DNA of 64,000 nucleotides from Celeribacter sp. PS-C1 (GTDB lineage: Bacteria > Pseudomonadota > Alphaproteobacteria > Rhodobacterales > Rhodobacteraceae): positions 62,001 through 126,000 of the forward strand of contig NZ_JAHXRW010000009.1 in the NCBI RefSeq assembly GCF_019429625.1, written 5' to 3'. The notes under the pieces are model-generated. The model saw only the letters and a list, made by a program, of their open reading frames with translations, had not been told where the DNA came from and did not search any database. The first letter of the stretch is position 1, and each line of letters starts with the position of its first letter. Positions 41,291 to 49,951 of this stretch are shown here, piece after piece. A program made the position numbers and the translations under genes.

Positions 41291-42340
41291 ATGACCTTTA
41301 AACACAGCTGTGCAATCGCGGCGCTTATGGCCGGTCTTGGCCCGGCCGCTTATGCCGAAGACCTCAATGCTTTGATCTGGTGCGACCACGCCGATCCCGA
41401 ACTTCTCGAACCCTTCGAGACCGCTCATGACGTGCGGGTGAATGTCAAAGAATACGAAGGTACCGCAGCTGGTCTGACGCTTTTGGAGCAATCACGCCCC
41501 GGCGACTGGGATGTCATGGTGATTGATGCGGTGGATGTCGGGCGCGCAGTGGAGCGTGGCTTCTTGGCGCCGCTGCCCGAAGGCACTGCCCCGACCGCCG
41601 ATTATTTCCCCGAAGTGCTGCTTGAGGATCATGTGACGATTAACGGCACGACCTACGCCGCTGTCGAGAAATTCGGCTATAACACGGTCGCCTACAACAA
41701 ATCCGCTGTGGACCCCGCGGATATGACCAGCCTCGCGGCGCTGTGGTCTGGCAAATATGACGGGCGCATCGCGATCTACGACTATTACCTGCCGGTTTTG
41801 GGTCTTGTCGGTCTGAACGCCGGTGTCGACACCACCGATCTGGATGCCGCAGCGCTCGAAACCCTGCGCGATCCGCTGATGCAATTGAAAGCCGCTTCGA
41901 AACAGGTCTCCGATGTGGTCGGCAGCCAGACCGCTCTGGCGACCGGCGAAGTCGACGTGCTCATTGGTGGCGGCGAATGGCTGACCGCCGTGCTGAATGC
42001 CGAGAATCCCGATCTCGACTGGACGATCCCCGAAGAGGGCGGCCTGCTTTGGGCGCAATCTTTGGCCATCGTCGAAGGCACCGAAAAGCCGGAGCTGGCG
42101 GCGGAGTTCATCAAATATGTCACCTCTCCCGAAGGTCAGGCGCGGCTTGCGACCTCGTCCTGCTACTGGGGCATGCCTGCGAACAAAGCCGCTGGTGATG
42201 TGCTGAGCGACGCGCAAAAAGACATCCTGCGGTGGGACGATCAGGCCGAGTATCTGACCCGCGCCCAGCTTTACCCGGTGCCGGATGCAGATACCGATGC
42301 TGCGATGCAGGACCTCTGGACCGATATGCTTCAGAACTGA
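41291..42340 (+). CDS. Spermidine/putrescine-type ABC binding protein (system 1)
   Basis: The 349-residue exported binding protein has a Sec signal peptide (~1-22, ending AYAED). The PotD-like body includes LIWCDHADPELLEPFETAHDVRV, SRPGDWDVMVIDA and GLLWAQSLAIVEGTEKPELAAEFI. AGGAG lies six bases before ATG 41291. The first permease starts eight bases after its stop, without an intervening hairpin. The ligand is likely a polyamine or guanidino compound, inferred from the enzymes downstream. Confidence 0.9.
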   Translation: MTFKHSCAIAALMAGLGPAAYAEDLNALIWCDHADPELLEPFETAHDVRVNVKEYEGTAAGLTLLEQSRPGDWDVMVIDAVDVGRAVERGFLAPLPEGTAPTADYFPEVLLEDHVTINGTTYAAVEKFGYNTVAYNKSAVDPADMTSLAALWSGKYDGRIAIYDYYLPVLGLVGLNAGVDTTDLDAAALETLRDPLMQLKAASKQVSDVVGSQTALATGEVDVLIGGGEWLTAVLNAENPDLDWTIPEEGGLLWAQSLAIVEGTEKPELAAEFIKYVTSPEGQARLATSSCYWGMPANKAAGDVLSDAQKDILRWDDQAEYLTRAQLYPVPDADTDAAMQDLWTDMLQN

Positions 42341-42347
42341 GCCGGAT

Positions 42348-43202
42348 ATGAGCATCGAAGCCCAGGAAAAACGGCAGGGGGTGGCACTCGTCACCCCCGC
42401 GCTGCTATGGACCCTCGTCTTTTTCGCCGTGCCTTTCGGGGCGATGGCCCTGATGAGCCTTGCGCATCTTGAGGGGCGCGAGATCGTGCAGGGGCATGAC
42501 CTCGGCAATTACCTTCGGATTTTCACCGATCCGTCTTTGCGCCGTGGCATCTTTGTCTCGCTTGAGATCACCGCGACGGTCACGGTGATCTCGGTGCTTT
42601 TGGCTTGGCCTCTGGCGTGGATCATTGCCACCCGCGTGCCCCAGCGCTGGCGGCGTATGGTGCTCTTGCTGGCGGTCTTGCCGTTTTGGACCTCTTACGT
42701 GGTGCGGTCTTATTCCTGGGCTTTGGTTTTGGGCGAAAAGGGCGTGGTGATGAATGCTCTGGTGGGGCTGGGCCTCTTGGCGGAACCCGTTCAGATCATG
42801 GCCACCCGCGCCGCCACCGTCACGGGATTTGTGCATTTCTTCGTCATGCTTTTGACGCTGACGATCTATTCCAACCTCATTCAACTCTCGCCCAACTACG
42901 CCCGCGCGGCGCAGGATTTGGGCGCCTCGCAATGGCAAGTCATCCGCCTCGTGATCCTTCCGCTCACTTTGCCAGGGGTGATGACGGGGGCGTTCCTGAC
43001 CTTTGTTCTGTGCATCGGCGACTACATCACGCCGCAAATCCTTGGCGGCAACAACGAGCTGACCCTGCCGCAGCTCATCATGTTGCAGCTTGGGCGGCGG
43101 GGCGATTATCCGATGGCCTCGGCGCTGTCGATTGTCCTGATGGCGATCGTGACGCTGGCCTATGCCGCCTCGGCGCGCTGGTTGAAAATGGAGCGTGTGT
43201 GA
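42348..43202 (+). CDS. Polyamine-type ABC permease (system 1, PotB-like)
   Basis: The 284-residue inner-membrane permease has six spans, beginning WTLVFFAVPFGAMALMSLAH, with the EAA-like loop YARAAQDLGASQWQVIRLVILP. A TGATG overlap links it to the second permease. Confidence 0.92.
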   Translation: MSIEAQEKRQGVALVTPALLWTLVFFAVPFGAMALMSLAHLEGREIVQGHDLGNYLRIFTDPSLRRGIFVSLEITATVTVISVLLAWPLAWIIATRVPQRWRRMVLLLAVLPFWTSYVVRSYSWALVLGEKGVVMNALVGLGLLAEPVQIMATRAATVTGFVHFFVMLLTLTIYSNLIQLSPNYARAAQDLGASQWQVIRLVILPLTLPGVMTGAFLTFVLCIGDYITPQILGGNNELTLPQLIMLQLGRRGDYPMASALSIVLMAIVTLAYAASARWLKMERV

Positions 43203-43972
43203 TGCGGTATCTGTCTTGGGTCTACCTTCTGGCGCTCTTCACATTTATCCTTTTGCCGGTCGTCACCCTCGTGGTGTTCTCCTTTCAGGACGGTCGCCTG
43301 CCGGTGCCACCGTTCAAGGGGGTGACCTTCGAGTGGTATGCCAAGGTGCTCTCGGATCGCGCCATGATGGAGGCATTGTTCAACTCGCTGATCGTCGCTT
43401 TGCTGTCCTCACTTTGCGCGCTCACTTTGGGCTTTCTCGCCGCATCGGGACTGGCCCGCGTCATTCTTCCGGGCTCTGCGCTCATGCGCGGAGCGTTGAT
43501 TGCGCCGATGACGGTGAGCTACCTGATCATCGCGCTGGGTCTCTTGCAGATGTTCAACCAGATCGGTCTGCGCCCCTCGCTTTTGGCGACCGGGATCGGC
43601 CATGTGGTGATCAACCTGCCTTTGTGTTTCGCGATCATCTATGCGGCCATCGGTGAGCACCAAAAAAGCGCGCTCAAAGCTGCCCGTGATCTGGGCGCGC
43701 GCGAGTGGCAGGTGCTCTGGCTCGTTGCCGCTCCCATGCTCATGCCCTCGCTGGCCGCCGCTTTCTTCCTCGCCTTCACCTTCTCTTGGGACGAGTTCAT
43801 CATTGCCTTCCTGCTGACCCGCTTCGACGTCACTTTGCCTGTCGAGATCTGGTCCATGCTGCGTTCGGGTCTCTCGCCCGAGACCAACGCGGTCGGCTCT
43901 CTCGTCTTCCTCGTGTCCATCGCCATCGTCGTGGTGCTGGAACTCACCCTGTTTCGAAAGGGATCGAAATGA
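43202..43972 (+). CDS. Polyamine-type ABC permease (system 1, PotC-like)
   Basis: The 256-residue permease has six spans and the EAA loop KAARDLGAREWQVLWLVAAPML, followed by FTFSWDEFIIAFLLT, which is typical of PotC. Its start overlaps the PotB-like stop, and its stop overlaps the ATPase start. Confidence 0.92.
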   Translation: MRYLSWVYLLALFTFILLPVVTLVVFSFQDGRLPVPPFKGVTFEWYAKVLSDRAMMEALFNSLIVALLSSLCALTLGFLAASGLARVILPGSALMRGALIAPMTVSYLIIALGLLQMFNQIGLRPSLLATGIGHVVINLPLCFAIIYAAIGEHQKSALKAARDLGAREWQVLWLVAAPMLMPSLAAAFFLAFTFSWDEFIIAFLLTRFDVTLPVEIWSMLRSGLSPETNAVGSLVFLVSIAIVVVLELTLFRKGSK

Positions 43973-44994
43973 CCGCCGATGTTCATATCAACGCCGTCGA
44001 GCACCGGTTCAACAGCTTCACTGCGCTGCATCGGGTCGACCTTGAGATCGCAGCGGGCGAATTCATCGTTCTGCTTGGCCCGTCGGGCTGTGGCAAGACC
44101 ACGCTGTTGTCCATCATCGGCGGGTTTTACACCCCCTCTGAGGGGCAGGTTCTGATCGGCGGCAAGGACATGACCCATGTCGGCCCGAAAGACCGTCCGA
44201 CCACGACCATGTTCCAAGATTATGCCCTGTTCCCGCATATGACCCTGTGCGACAACGTGGCTTTTGGGCTGCGGATGCGCGGGATGTCCAAGGTGGCGCG
44301 GAGTGAAAAAGCCATGGAGATGCTCGACATGGTGGGGCTTGCCGACAAGGCCGGGCGCAAGCCGCATGAGCTCTCGGGCGGGCAACGCCAACGTGTCGCG
44401 CTCGCGCGTGCGCTGGCGGTGGAGCCGGATGTGCTTTTGCTCGACGAACCACTGGGCGCGCTCGATCTCAAGCTGCGCCGCCAGATGCAGGACGAATTGA
44501 AAGCCATCCAGCGCCGTGTCGGTACCACCTTTGTGCATGTGACCCACGATCAGGAAGAGGCCATGGCCATCGCCGACCGCATCGTGGTGATGAACCACGG
44601 GCGTATCGAACATTGCGGCACGCCCGAAGAGGTGTACCTCACGCCCAAAACACTGTTCTCCGCCAATTTCATGGGCGAGATGAACCGCATTCCGGTGAGT
44701 GCGGCGGGGGCCTCGCCGCTTGGTCAGTTGGATGTTCCAGCTGGGGAAGGTCTTCTCTGTCTGCGGCCCGAAAACATCGGTCTTGAAGGCCAGTTTAGTC
44801 TCGGCCCCGCGCGCCTCACTGAGGCGTCGTTCTTCGGCGCGCATCACCGGTGTCACTTCACGCCGGTGAACGCCCCCGATCTGACTTTGGTCGCGCATCT
44901 GCCGCAGGGGGCCTACCCGCAAGTCGGCGCGGAGGTCGAACTCTTCGGTCGCGATCCGGTTATCCTGCCGCCCGCCATGACGGAGGCCGCATGA
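43969..44994 (+). CDS. Polyamine-type ABC ATPase (system 1, PotA-like)
   Basis: The 341-residue ATPase has Walker A GPSGCGKTT, signature LSGGQRQRVALARAL, Walker B VLLLDEPLGALD and the switch His in THDQEEAM. A C-terminal TOBE domain (~265-335) is present, as in PotA-type subunits. ATGA overlaps join it to the permease and to the following MBL-fold gene, which ties import to metabolism in one transcript. Confidence 0.94.
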   Translation: MTADVHINAVEHRFNSFTALHRVDLEIAAGEFIVLLGPSGCGKTTLLSIIGGFYTPSEGQVLIGGKDMTHVGPKDRPTTTMFQDYALFPHMTLCDNVAFGLRMRGMSKVARSEKAMEMLDMVGLADKAGRKPHELSGGQRQRVALARALAVEPDVLLLDEPLGALDLKLRRQMQDELKAIQRRVGTTFVHVTHDQEEAMAIADRIVVMNHGRIEHCGTPEEVYLTPKTLFSANFMGEMNRIPVSAAGASPLGQLDVPAGEGLLCLRPENIGLEGQFSLGPARLTEASFFGAHHRCHFTPVNAPDLTLVAHLPQGAYPQVGAEVELFGRDPVILPPAMTEAA

Positions 44995-45719
44995 CCCGTA
45001 TTCCACCCAAGAACTGGTATCGCCAACGCGCCGTAGGCGACGGCATCACCTGGATCGACGAGCCTTACATTCAGGAATTCTATCGCTGCAACATTTGGCA
45101 TGTGCGGGGCCGTGATCGCGACCTGATGGTCGACAGCGGCATGGGGGTTGTGTCCCTGCGTGAATGGGTGCCGCTCGTGAGCGAACGCCCTCTGGATGCC
45201 GTGGCCAGCCACACGCATTTCGATCACATCGGATGCCACCACGAATTCCCCTGTCGCCTCTGTCACAGTGCCGAGGCCGAGATCCTCGCCGATCCAACAC
45301 GCGCCAACACGCTGGCCGATCCCTATGTCACCGACGAGATTTTCGACGCCCTGCCGGATGTGCCCTACAGCTCGACGACTTACGCCGTGAAAGCCGCCCC
45401 CGCGACGCGCATTCTCGAAGACGGCGACATGATTGATCTGGGCGACCGGCAGTTCGAAGTGATCCATACCCCGGGTCATAGTCCCGGAGGCATCGCGCTT
45501 TGGGAGGCGGCCTCGGGCGTTCTGATTTCCGGCGATCTCGTCTATGACGGGCCGCTCATTGAAGACACCTACCATGCCGATGCGGAGGCCTACATCAGCT
45601 CGATGCAGCGCCTTGCGCGTCTGCCGGTGCGCGTGGTGCATGGCGGGCATTTCCCGTCGTTCTCCGGCGCGCGTCTCACCGACATCATCACCACCTGGTT
45701 GAAAGAAAAGGGCCGCTGA
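44991..45719 (+). CDS. MBL-fold metallohydrolase
   Basis: The 242-residue metallo-beta-lactamase-fold protein has H74-x-H76-x-D78-H79 in SHTHFDHIG. Further metal-site residues lie in HTPGHSPGG, SGDLVYDG and the C-terminal HGGHF. It probably hydrolyses a thioester, lactone or similar bond. It sits between the ABC ATPase and the aldehyde dehydrogenase with overlaps on both sides, so it belongs to the amine catabolic operon, but its step is unclear. Confidence 0.85.
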   Translation: MTRIPPKNWYRQRAVGDGITWIDEPYIQEFYRCNIWHVRGRDRDLMVDSGMGVVSLREWVPLVSERPLDAVASHTHFDHIGCHHEFPCRLCHSAEAEILADPTRANTLADPYVTDEIFDALPDVPYSSTTYAVKAAPATRILEDGDMIDLGDRQFEVIHTPGHSPGGIALWEAASGVLISGDLVYDGPLIEDTYHADAEAYISSMQRLARLPVRVVHGGHFPSFSGARLTDIITTWLKEKGR

Positions 45720-47140
45720 TGGACCACAAGACCTTCTACATCGACGGCGCTTTCGTTGCGCCGCTCACCGCACGTGACTTTGCCGTCGAGAACCCCGCCA
45801 CCGAAGAGATCGTCACCCAGATCAGCCTCGGCACCGCCGCCGATGTCGATCGTGCGGTGGCCGCCGCCAAATCCGCCTTCCCGGGCTGGGCCGCGACGCC
45901 GCTCTCGGAGCGACGCGCCTGTGTGGTACGCCTCTTGGAGATTTACAAAGCCCGTTATGAGGAGATGGCGCAGGCGATCACCACCGAGATGGGCGCGCCG
46001 ATTTCTATGTCGCGGGCGCAACAGGCCGACACCGGCGTCGGACATGTCGAGGGCTTTCTTGAGGCGCTGGATGCGATGGAATGGGAATGGCAACTGCCCA
46101 ATGGCGACACGCTGATGCGTGAACCGATTGGTGTCGTCGGCCTGATCACGCCGTGGAACTGGCCGATGAACCAGATCGCCTTGAAAGTGATCCCGGCGCT
46201 TTTGACCGGCTGCACATGTGTGCTCAAACCCTCCGAGATCGCGCCTTTGTCGGCCATGCTGTATGCCGAGATGATCCATGAGGCGGGCTTTCCGGCGGGG
46301 GTGTTCAACCTCGTGAATGGGGACGGGCCGGAGGTCGGCGCTGCGCTTTCGCGTCATCCGGATATTGCCATGATGTCCTTCACCGGCTCCACCCGCGCAG
46401 GCGCCGCCGTGACCAGCGATGCCGCCGAGAGCGTGAAACGCGTGACGCTGGAGCTGGGCGGCAAGAGCCCCAATCTGGTCTTTGCCGATTGCGATTTGGA
46501 AACGCAAGTCGCGGCCTCGGTCGCCGAATGCATGAACAACACCGGCCAAAGCTGTGACGCGCCGACGCGGCTCATCGTTGAGGCCTCGGTCTACGACAAG
46601 GTCGTCGCGCTGGCCCAAGCGGCGGCGGAGGCCACGGTCGTGGGCGACCCGACCCAAGAGGGCGATCACATCGGCCCACTGGTGTCCGCGCTGCAATGGG
46701 ACCGGGTGCAGACCCTCATTCAAGCTGGCATCGACGACGGCGCGCGCCTGATCGCGGGGGGGACTGGCAAACCCGAGGGCCTCAATCGCGGTCACTACGC
46801 CCGCCCAACGGTCTTCGCCGATGTCACGCCCGACATGCGTCTGTGGCGCGAAGAGGTCTTTGGCCCGGTCTTGGTGATCACGCCTTTTGAAGACGAGGCA
46901 GAGGCCATCGCGCTTGGCAATGACACGCCTTACGGGCTGGCGGCCTATGTCCAGACCGGCGATCCGGCACGGGCGCGGCGTGTGGCCAAGGGGCTGCGCG
47001 CGGGCATGGTTCACCTCAACGGCGCGCCGCACAATTACGGCAGCCCATTCGGCGGCTACGGCCAGTCTGGCAACGGCCGCGAAGGCGGGCTTTTGGGGCT
47101 CGAGGATTTCACCGAGGTGAAAGCGGTGCACGGGCTATGA
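45719..47140 (+). CDS. NAD(P)-dependent aldehyde dehydrogenase
   Basis: The 473-residue aldehyde dehydrogenase has catalytic Cys279 (NNTGQSCDAP) and general base Glu245 (LELGGKSP), with PWNWP and FTGSTRAG cofactor segments. It oxidises an aldehyde to the acid. In this setting the aldehyde may be 4-aminobutanal, 4-guanidinobutanal or a related omega-amino aldehyde. It overlaps the MBL-fold gene by one base and the amidase gene by four. Confidence 0.94.
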   Translation: MDHKTFYIDGAFVAPLTARDFAVENPATEEIVTQISLGTAADVDRAVAAAKSAFPGWAATPLSERRACVVRLLEIYKARYEEMAQAITTEMGAPISMSRAQQADTGVGHVEGFLEALDAMEWEWQLPNGDTLMREPIGVVGLITPWNWPMNQIALKVIPALLTGCTCVLKPSEIAPLSAMLYAEMIHEAGFPAGVFNLVNGDGPEVGAALSRHPDIAMMSFTGSTRAGAAVTSDAAESVKRVTLELGGKSPNLVFADCDLETQVAASVAECMNNTGQSCDAPTRLIVEASVYDKVVALAQAAAEATVVGDPTQEGDHIGPLVSALQWDRVQTLIQAGIDDGARLIAGGTGKPEGLNRGHYARPTVFADVTPDMRLWREEVFGPVLVITPFEDEAEAIALGNDTPYGLAAYVQTGDPARARRVAKGLRAGMVHLNGAPHNYGSPFGGYGQSGNGREGGLLGLEDFTEVKAVHGL

Positions 47141-47913
47141 GCGCCTTGACCGTCGCCCTCTGGCAAGCGCCCTCTGTTGCAGGCGACTGCGATCTGGCGT
47201 TCGATCAGATCGCGAGTGCCTCGGCTGCGGCGGGTCTTGCGGGGGCGGAGGTCGTGGTCTTTCCTGAGCTGTTCCTGACCGGCTATGAGCGCCCCGATCT
47301 GGCAGATCTGGCGCTCAACCAAGAGACTTTGCGTGCCCGTCTCGCCCCGCTCGCGCAGGCGGCGGGTTGTGCGATCTGTGTCGGCTACCCGGAGCGGGCG
47401 GGCGACACGATTTACAATGCAGCGCTCTGTGTCTCGGCGGCGGGCGAGACCCTCGGCAACCATCGCAAAATTCAGCTTTACGGTCCGGAAGAGGCCGAGC
47501 GGTTCACCCCTGGAGACCGCTATACGCTGTTTGAACTGGCCGGTCGCAAGGCCGCCATGTTGATCTGTTACGACGTTGAGTTCGCGCCGCATATCGCCGC
47601 GCTCAAGCGCCAAGGTGTCGAGATCATCCTCACGCCCACGGCGGCGATGGACCCGTTTGACCATGTCGGCGCCCATGTCGTCCCGGCGATGGCCGCCAAT
47701 CACGGGTTGAGCATTGTGTATGCCAATCTCTGTGGTACGGAGGCGCATCTGAGCTACTTCGGCGGCTCCGTTTTTGTCGGCGCGGATGGCAAGATTTTGG
47801 CTCAGGCCGGGCGCGATCCGGCGATGCTTCTCGCCACCGTGCCTGCGTGCTATGATCCGTCGACGCTCTCCACACAGGAGCGCGATTACAGGCCGATTGA
47901 CACCGAGGTATAA
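47137..47913 (+). CDS. Nitrilase-superfamily carbon-nitrogen hydrolase
   Basis: The 258-residue amidase has the Glu-Lys-Cys triad Glu44 (FPELFLTGY), Lys111 (NHRKIQLYG) and Cys144 (LICYDVEF). Family members include N-carbamoylputrescine amidase, omega-amidase and aliphatic amidases. The polyamine context would suit hydrolysis of a carbamoyl or amide intermediate such as 4-guanidino- or 4-amino-butyramide. It overlaps the LysR gene by one base (TAATG). Confidence 0.9.
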   Translation: MSALTVALWQAPSVAGDCDLAFDQIASASAAAGLAGAEVVVFPELFLTGYERPDLADLALNQETLRARLAPLAQAAGCAICVGYPERAGDTIYNAALCVSAAGETLGNHRKIQLYGPEEAERFTPGDRYTLFELAGRKAAMLICYDVEFAPHIAALKRQGVEIILTPTAAMDPFDHVGAHVVPAMAANHGLSIVYANLCGTEAHLSYFGGSVFVGADGKILAQAGRDPAMLLATVPACYDPSTLSTQERDYRPIDTEV

Positions 47914-48869
47914 TGCAACTTTCTGGGGCAGACGTTCGATTGATGCGCGTGTTCGACGCGGTGGTGCGCCACCGGGGGTTTGCCGCGGCGCAGGCCGAGT
48001 TGAACGTCAGCCAATCGACGATTTCGACCCAGATCACCGCTTTCGAGGACCGGCTCGGCATGACGCTCTGTCGTCGCGGGCGGGCGGGGTTTCGGCTGAC
48101 GCAAAAGGGCGAGGCGGTGCATGCCGCCGTGGTGCGCTTTCTCGCGGCTTCTGAGGAATTCGTCTCGGAAACCGCCGTGCTACGCGGTGCGCTGTCGGGG
48201 ACTTTGCGGATTGGCGTGGTCGATCACGTTGTAACAGACCCGAATTTTCGCCTGTCCGAGGCAATAGGCGCGCTGGAAAATCGCGCCACCTCGCTGCGGT
48301 TTGAATTGGCGCAATGCAGCCCGCAGGAGTTGCAGGCCCGCGTGCGTGACGGCTCGCTGCATCTCGGCATCGGCTCGTTCCCGCATAAGGTTGCAGGGCT
48401 CGATTACAAACCGCTCTACACCGAGACCAACTATCTCTACTGCGCTTCGAACCACCTGTTATGGAAAGTGCCGGAAGAGGAGATGACGCCAGAATTCGTC
48501 ACCACCATGCGCACCGTCGGGCGCAGCTATTGGCGCGACGATCACTGGAACAACCGCGATTTTCCGAATTCTCCGGCCATGGCACAGGGGTTGGAGCAAC
48601 AGCTGATCATGATCCTCTCGGGCGCCTATATCGGCTATCTGCCGGATCATTCTGTGACGACTTGGGTCCAGCAAGGACGGCTCAAACCAGTGCTGAGCGA
48701 CCGCTTTATCTATCGATGCACCTTCGAGGCGATCACCCGCCCTGATGTCGATGCTTCGCCTCTGGCCCAAGAGATGCTCAAGGAGCTGTCGCGGATCTAT
48801 GTCGACCCGCCGGAGCCGGTCGGGAACGAGGTGAGGGAAATTGCCGAAAAAAGCGGCGCAGCTTCTTAG
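47913..48869 (+). CDS. LysR-family transcriptional regulator
   Basis: The 318-residue regulator has an N-terminal winged helix (~8-67; FAAAQAELNVSQSTISTQITAFEDRLG) and a LysR substrate-binding domain (~95-300). It is encoded in the same direction and probably on the same transcript as the amine operon. It lies ahead of the ureohydrolase gene, with a perfect inverted repeat just after its stop. It may respond to the imported amine. Confidence 0.92.
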   Translation: MQLSGADVRLMRVFDAVVRHRGFAAAQAELNVSQSTISTQITAFEDRLGMTLCRRGRAGFRLTQKGEAVHAAVVRFLAASEEFVSETAVLRGALSGTLRIGVVDHVVTDPNFRLSEAIGALENRATSLRFELAQCSPQELQARVRDGSLHLGIGSFPHKVAGLDYKPLYTETNYLYCASNHLLWKVPEEEMTPEFVTTMRTVGRSYWRDDHWNNRDFPNSPAMAQGLEQQLIMILSGAYIGYLPDHSVTTWVQQGRLKPVLSDRFIYRCTFEAITRPDVDASPLAQEMLKELSRIYVDPPEPVGNEVREIAEKSGAAS

Positions 48870-48875
48870 AGCTTC

Positions 48876-48897
48876 GATTTTTATCAAACTAAAAATC
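48876..48897. promoter_or_regulatory. Perfect 8-base inverted repeat before the ureohydrolase
   Basis: GATTTTTA (48876-48883) and TAAAAATC (48890-48897) are perfect inverted arms around TCAAAC. It lies seven bases after the LysR stop and 65 bases before the ureohydrolase start. It could be an operator, for example a LysR site, or a weak AT-rich terminator; the stem lacks GC for efficient termination. Confidence 0.5.
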
Positions 48898-48962
48898 TTA
48901 ATCGCGATATTTATCGGACGAACACTCCGGCGCATTCTCCGCTCGATTTAAGGAGAAAGCCG

Positions 48963-49919
48963 ATGAGCGAACACCGATTCAATCAACCCCTCTCTGGCAA
49001 CGAGATGCCCCGCACTGGCGGGCTGGCCTCGATGATGCGCCTGCCAGTGGCGCAAAGTGCCGAGGGGCTGGATGCCTTTTTTCTGGGGATTCCGATGGAC
49101 ATCGGCACCTCGAACCGCCCGGGCACGCGCCTTGGCCCGCGTCAGATCCGGGACGAAAGCCGGATGATCCGTCCCTACAACATGGCTACGGGGGCTGCGC
49201 CTTTCGAGCATCTGCAAGTGGCCGACATCGGCGACGTGCCGATCAACCTTTACGATCTGAAGAAATCCGTCGAGATCATCGCCGAGCATTATCGCGGTGT
49301 GATGTCCCATGGCGCGATCCCCTTGACCTTGGGCGGTGATCACACGCTGACATGGCCGATCCTGCGCGCCGTGGCCGAAAAACACGGGCCTGTCGCGCTC
49401 ATCCACGTCGATGCGCATTCCGACACCAACGAAGACATGTTCGGCGAGAAAGAGGCGCATGGCTGCCCGTTCCGCCGGGCGTGGGAAGAGGGCTGTCTGC
49501 AAAACGACAAGGTGTTTCAGATCGGTCTGCGTGGTACGGGCTATAGCAAGGCCGATTTCGACTGGGGCCGCGAGCAGGGCTGGACTTGTATTCAGGCAGA
49601 GGAGTGCTGGCACAAATCTTTGACGCCGCTGATGGCCGAGATCCGCGAAAAGATCGGCGATGCGCCGGTCTACCTGTCCTATGACATCGACAGCCTCGAC
49701 CCGGCTTTCGCGCCCGGCACCGGCACCGTCGAGGTGGGCGGTCTGACCACGATGCAGGGCCTCGAAATCATCCGCGGCACCGCCGGTCTGAACCTCGTGG
49801 GCTGCGATCTCGTCGAGGTTTCGCCGCCCTACGATCCGGCGGGCAACACCGCCGTGATCGCCGCCAATTTTCTCTTTGAAATGCTCTGCGCGCTGCCCGG
49901 CGTGCCGCAGGGTCGCTAA
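48963..49919 (+). CDS. Agmatinase/guanidinobutyrase-family ureohydrolase
   Basis: The 318-residue dinuclear-manganese ureohydrolase cleaves a guanidino group to urea and an amine. The metal-site motifs are His127 (GGDHT), Asp150-His152-Asp154 (DAHSD) and Asp241-Asp243 (SYDIDSLDP), with HGCPFRRA near 166-173. Agmatine, 4-guanidinobutyrate and 3-guanidinopropionate enzymes share these motifs and cannot be told apart here. AAGGAG precedes ATG 48963. It lies between two polyamine-type importers and would give putrescine or GABA plus urea. Confidence 0.92.
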   Translation: MSEHRFNQPLSGNEMPRTGGLASMMRLPVAQSAEGLDAFFLGIPMDIGTSNRPGTRLGPRQIRDESRMIRPYNMATGAAPFEHLQVADIGDVPINLYDLKKSVEIIAEHYRGVMSHGAIPLTLGGDHTLTWPILRAVAEKHGPVALIHVDAHSDTNEDMFGEKEAHGCPFRRAWEEGCLQNDKVFQIGLRGTGYSKADFDWGREQGWTCIQAEECWHKSLTPLMAEIREKIGDAPVYLSYDIDSLDPAFAPGTGTVEVGGLTTMQGLEIIRGTAGLNLVGCDLVEVSPPYDPAGNTAVIAANFLFEMLCALPGVPQGR

Positions 49920-49951
49920 TCCAAAGTCGGAACCACAGGGAGTTTCCAACC

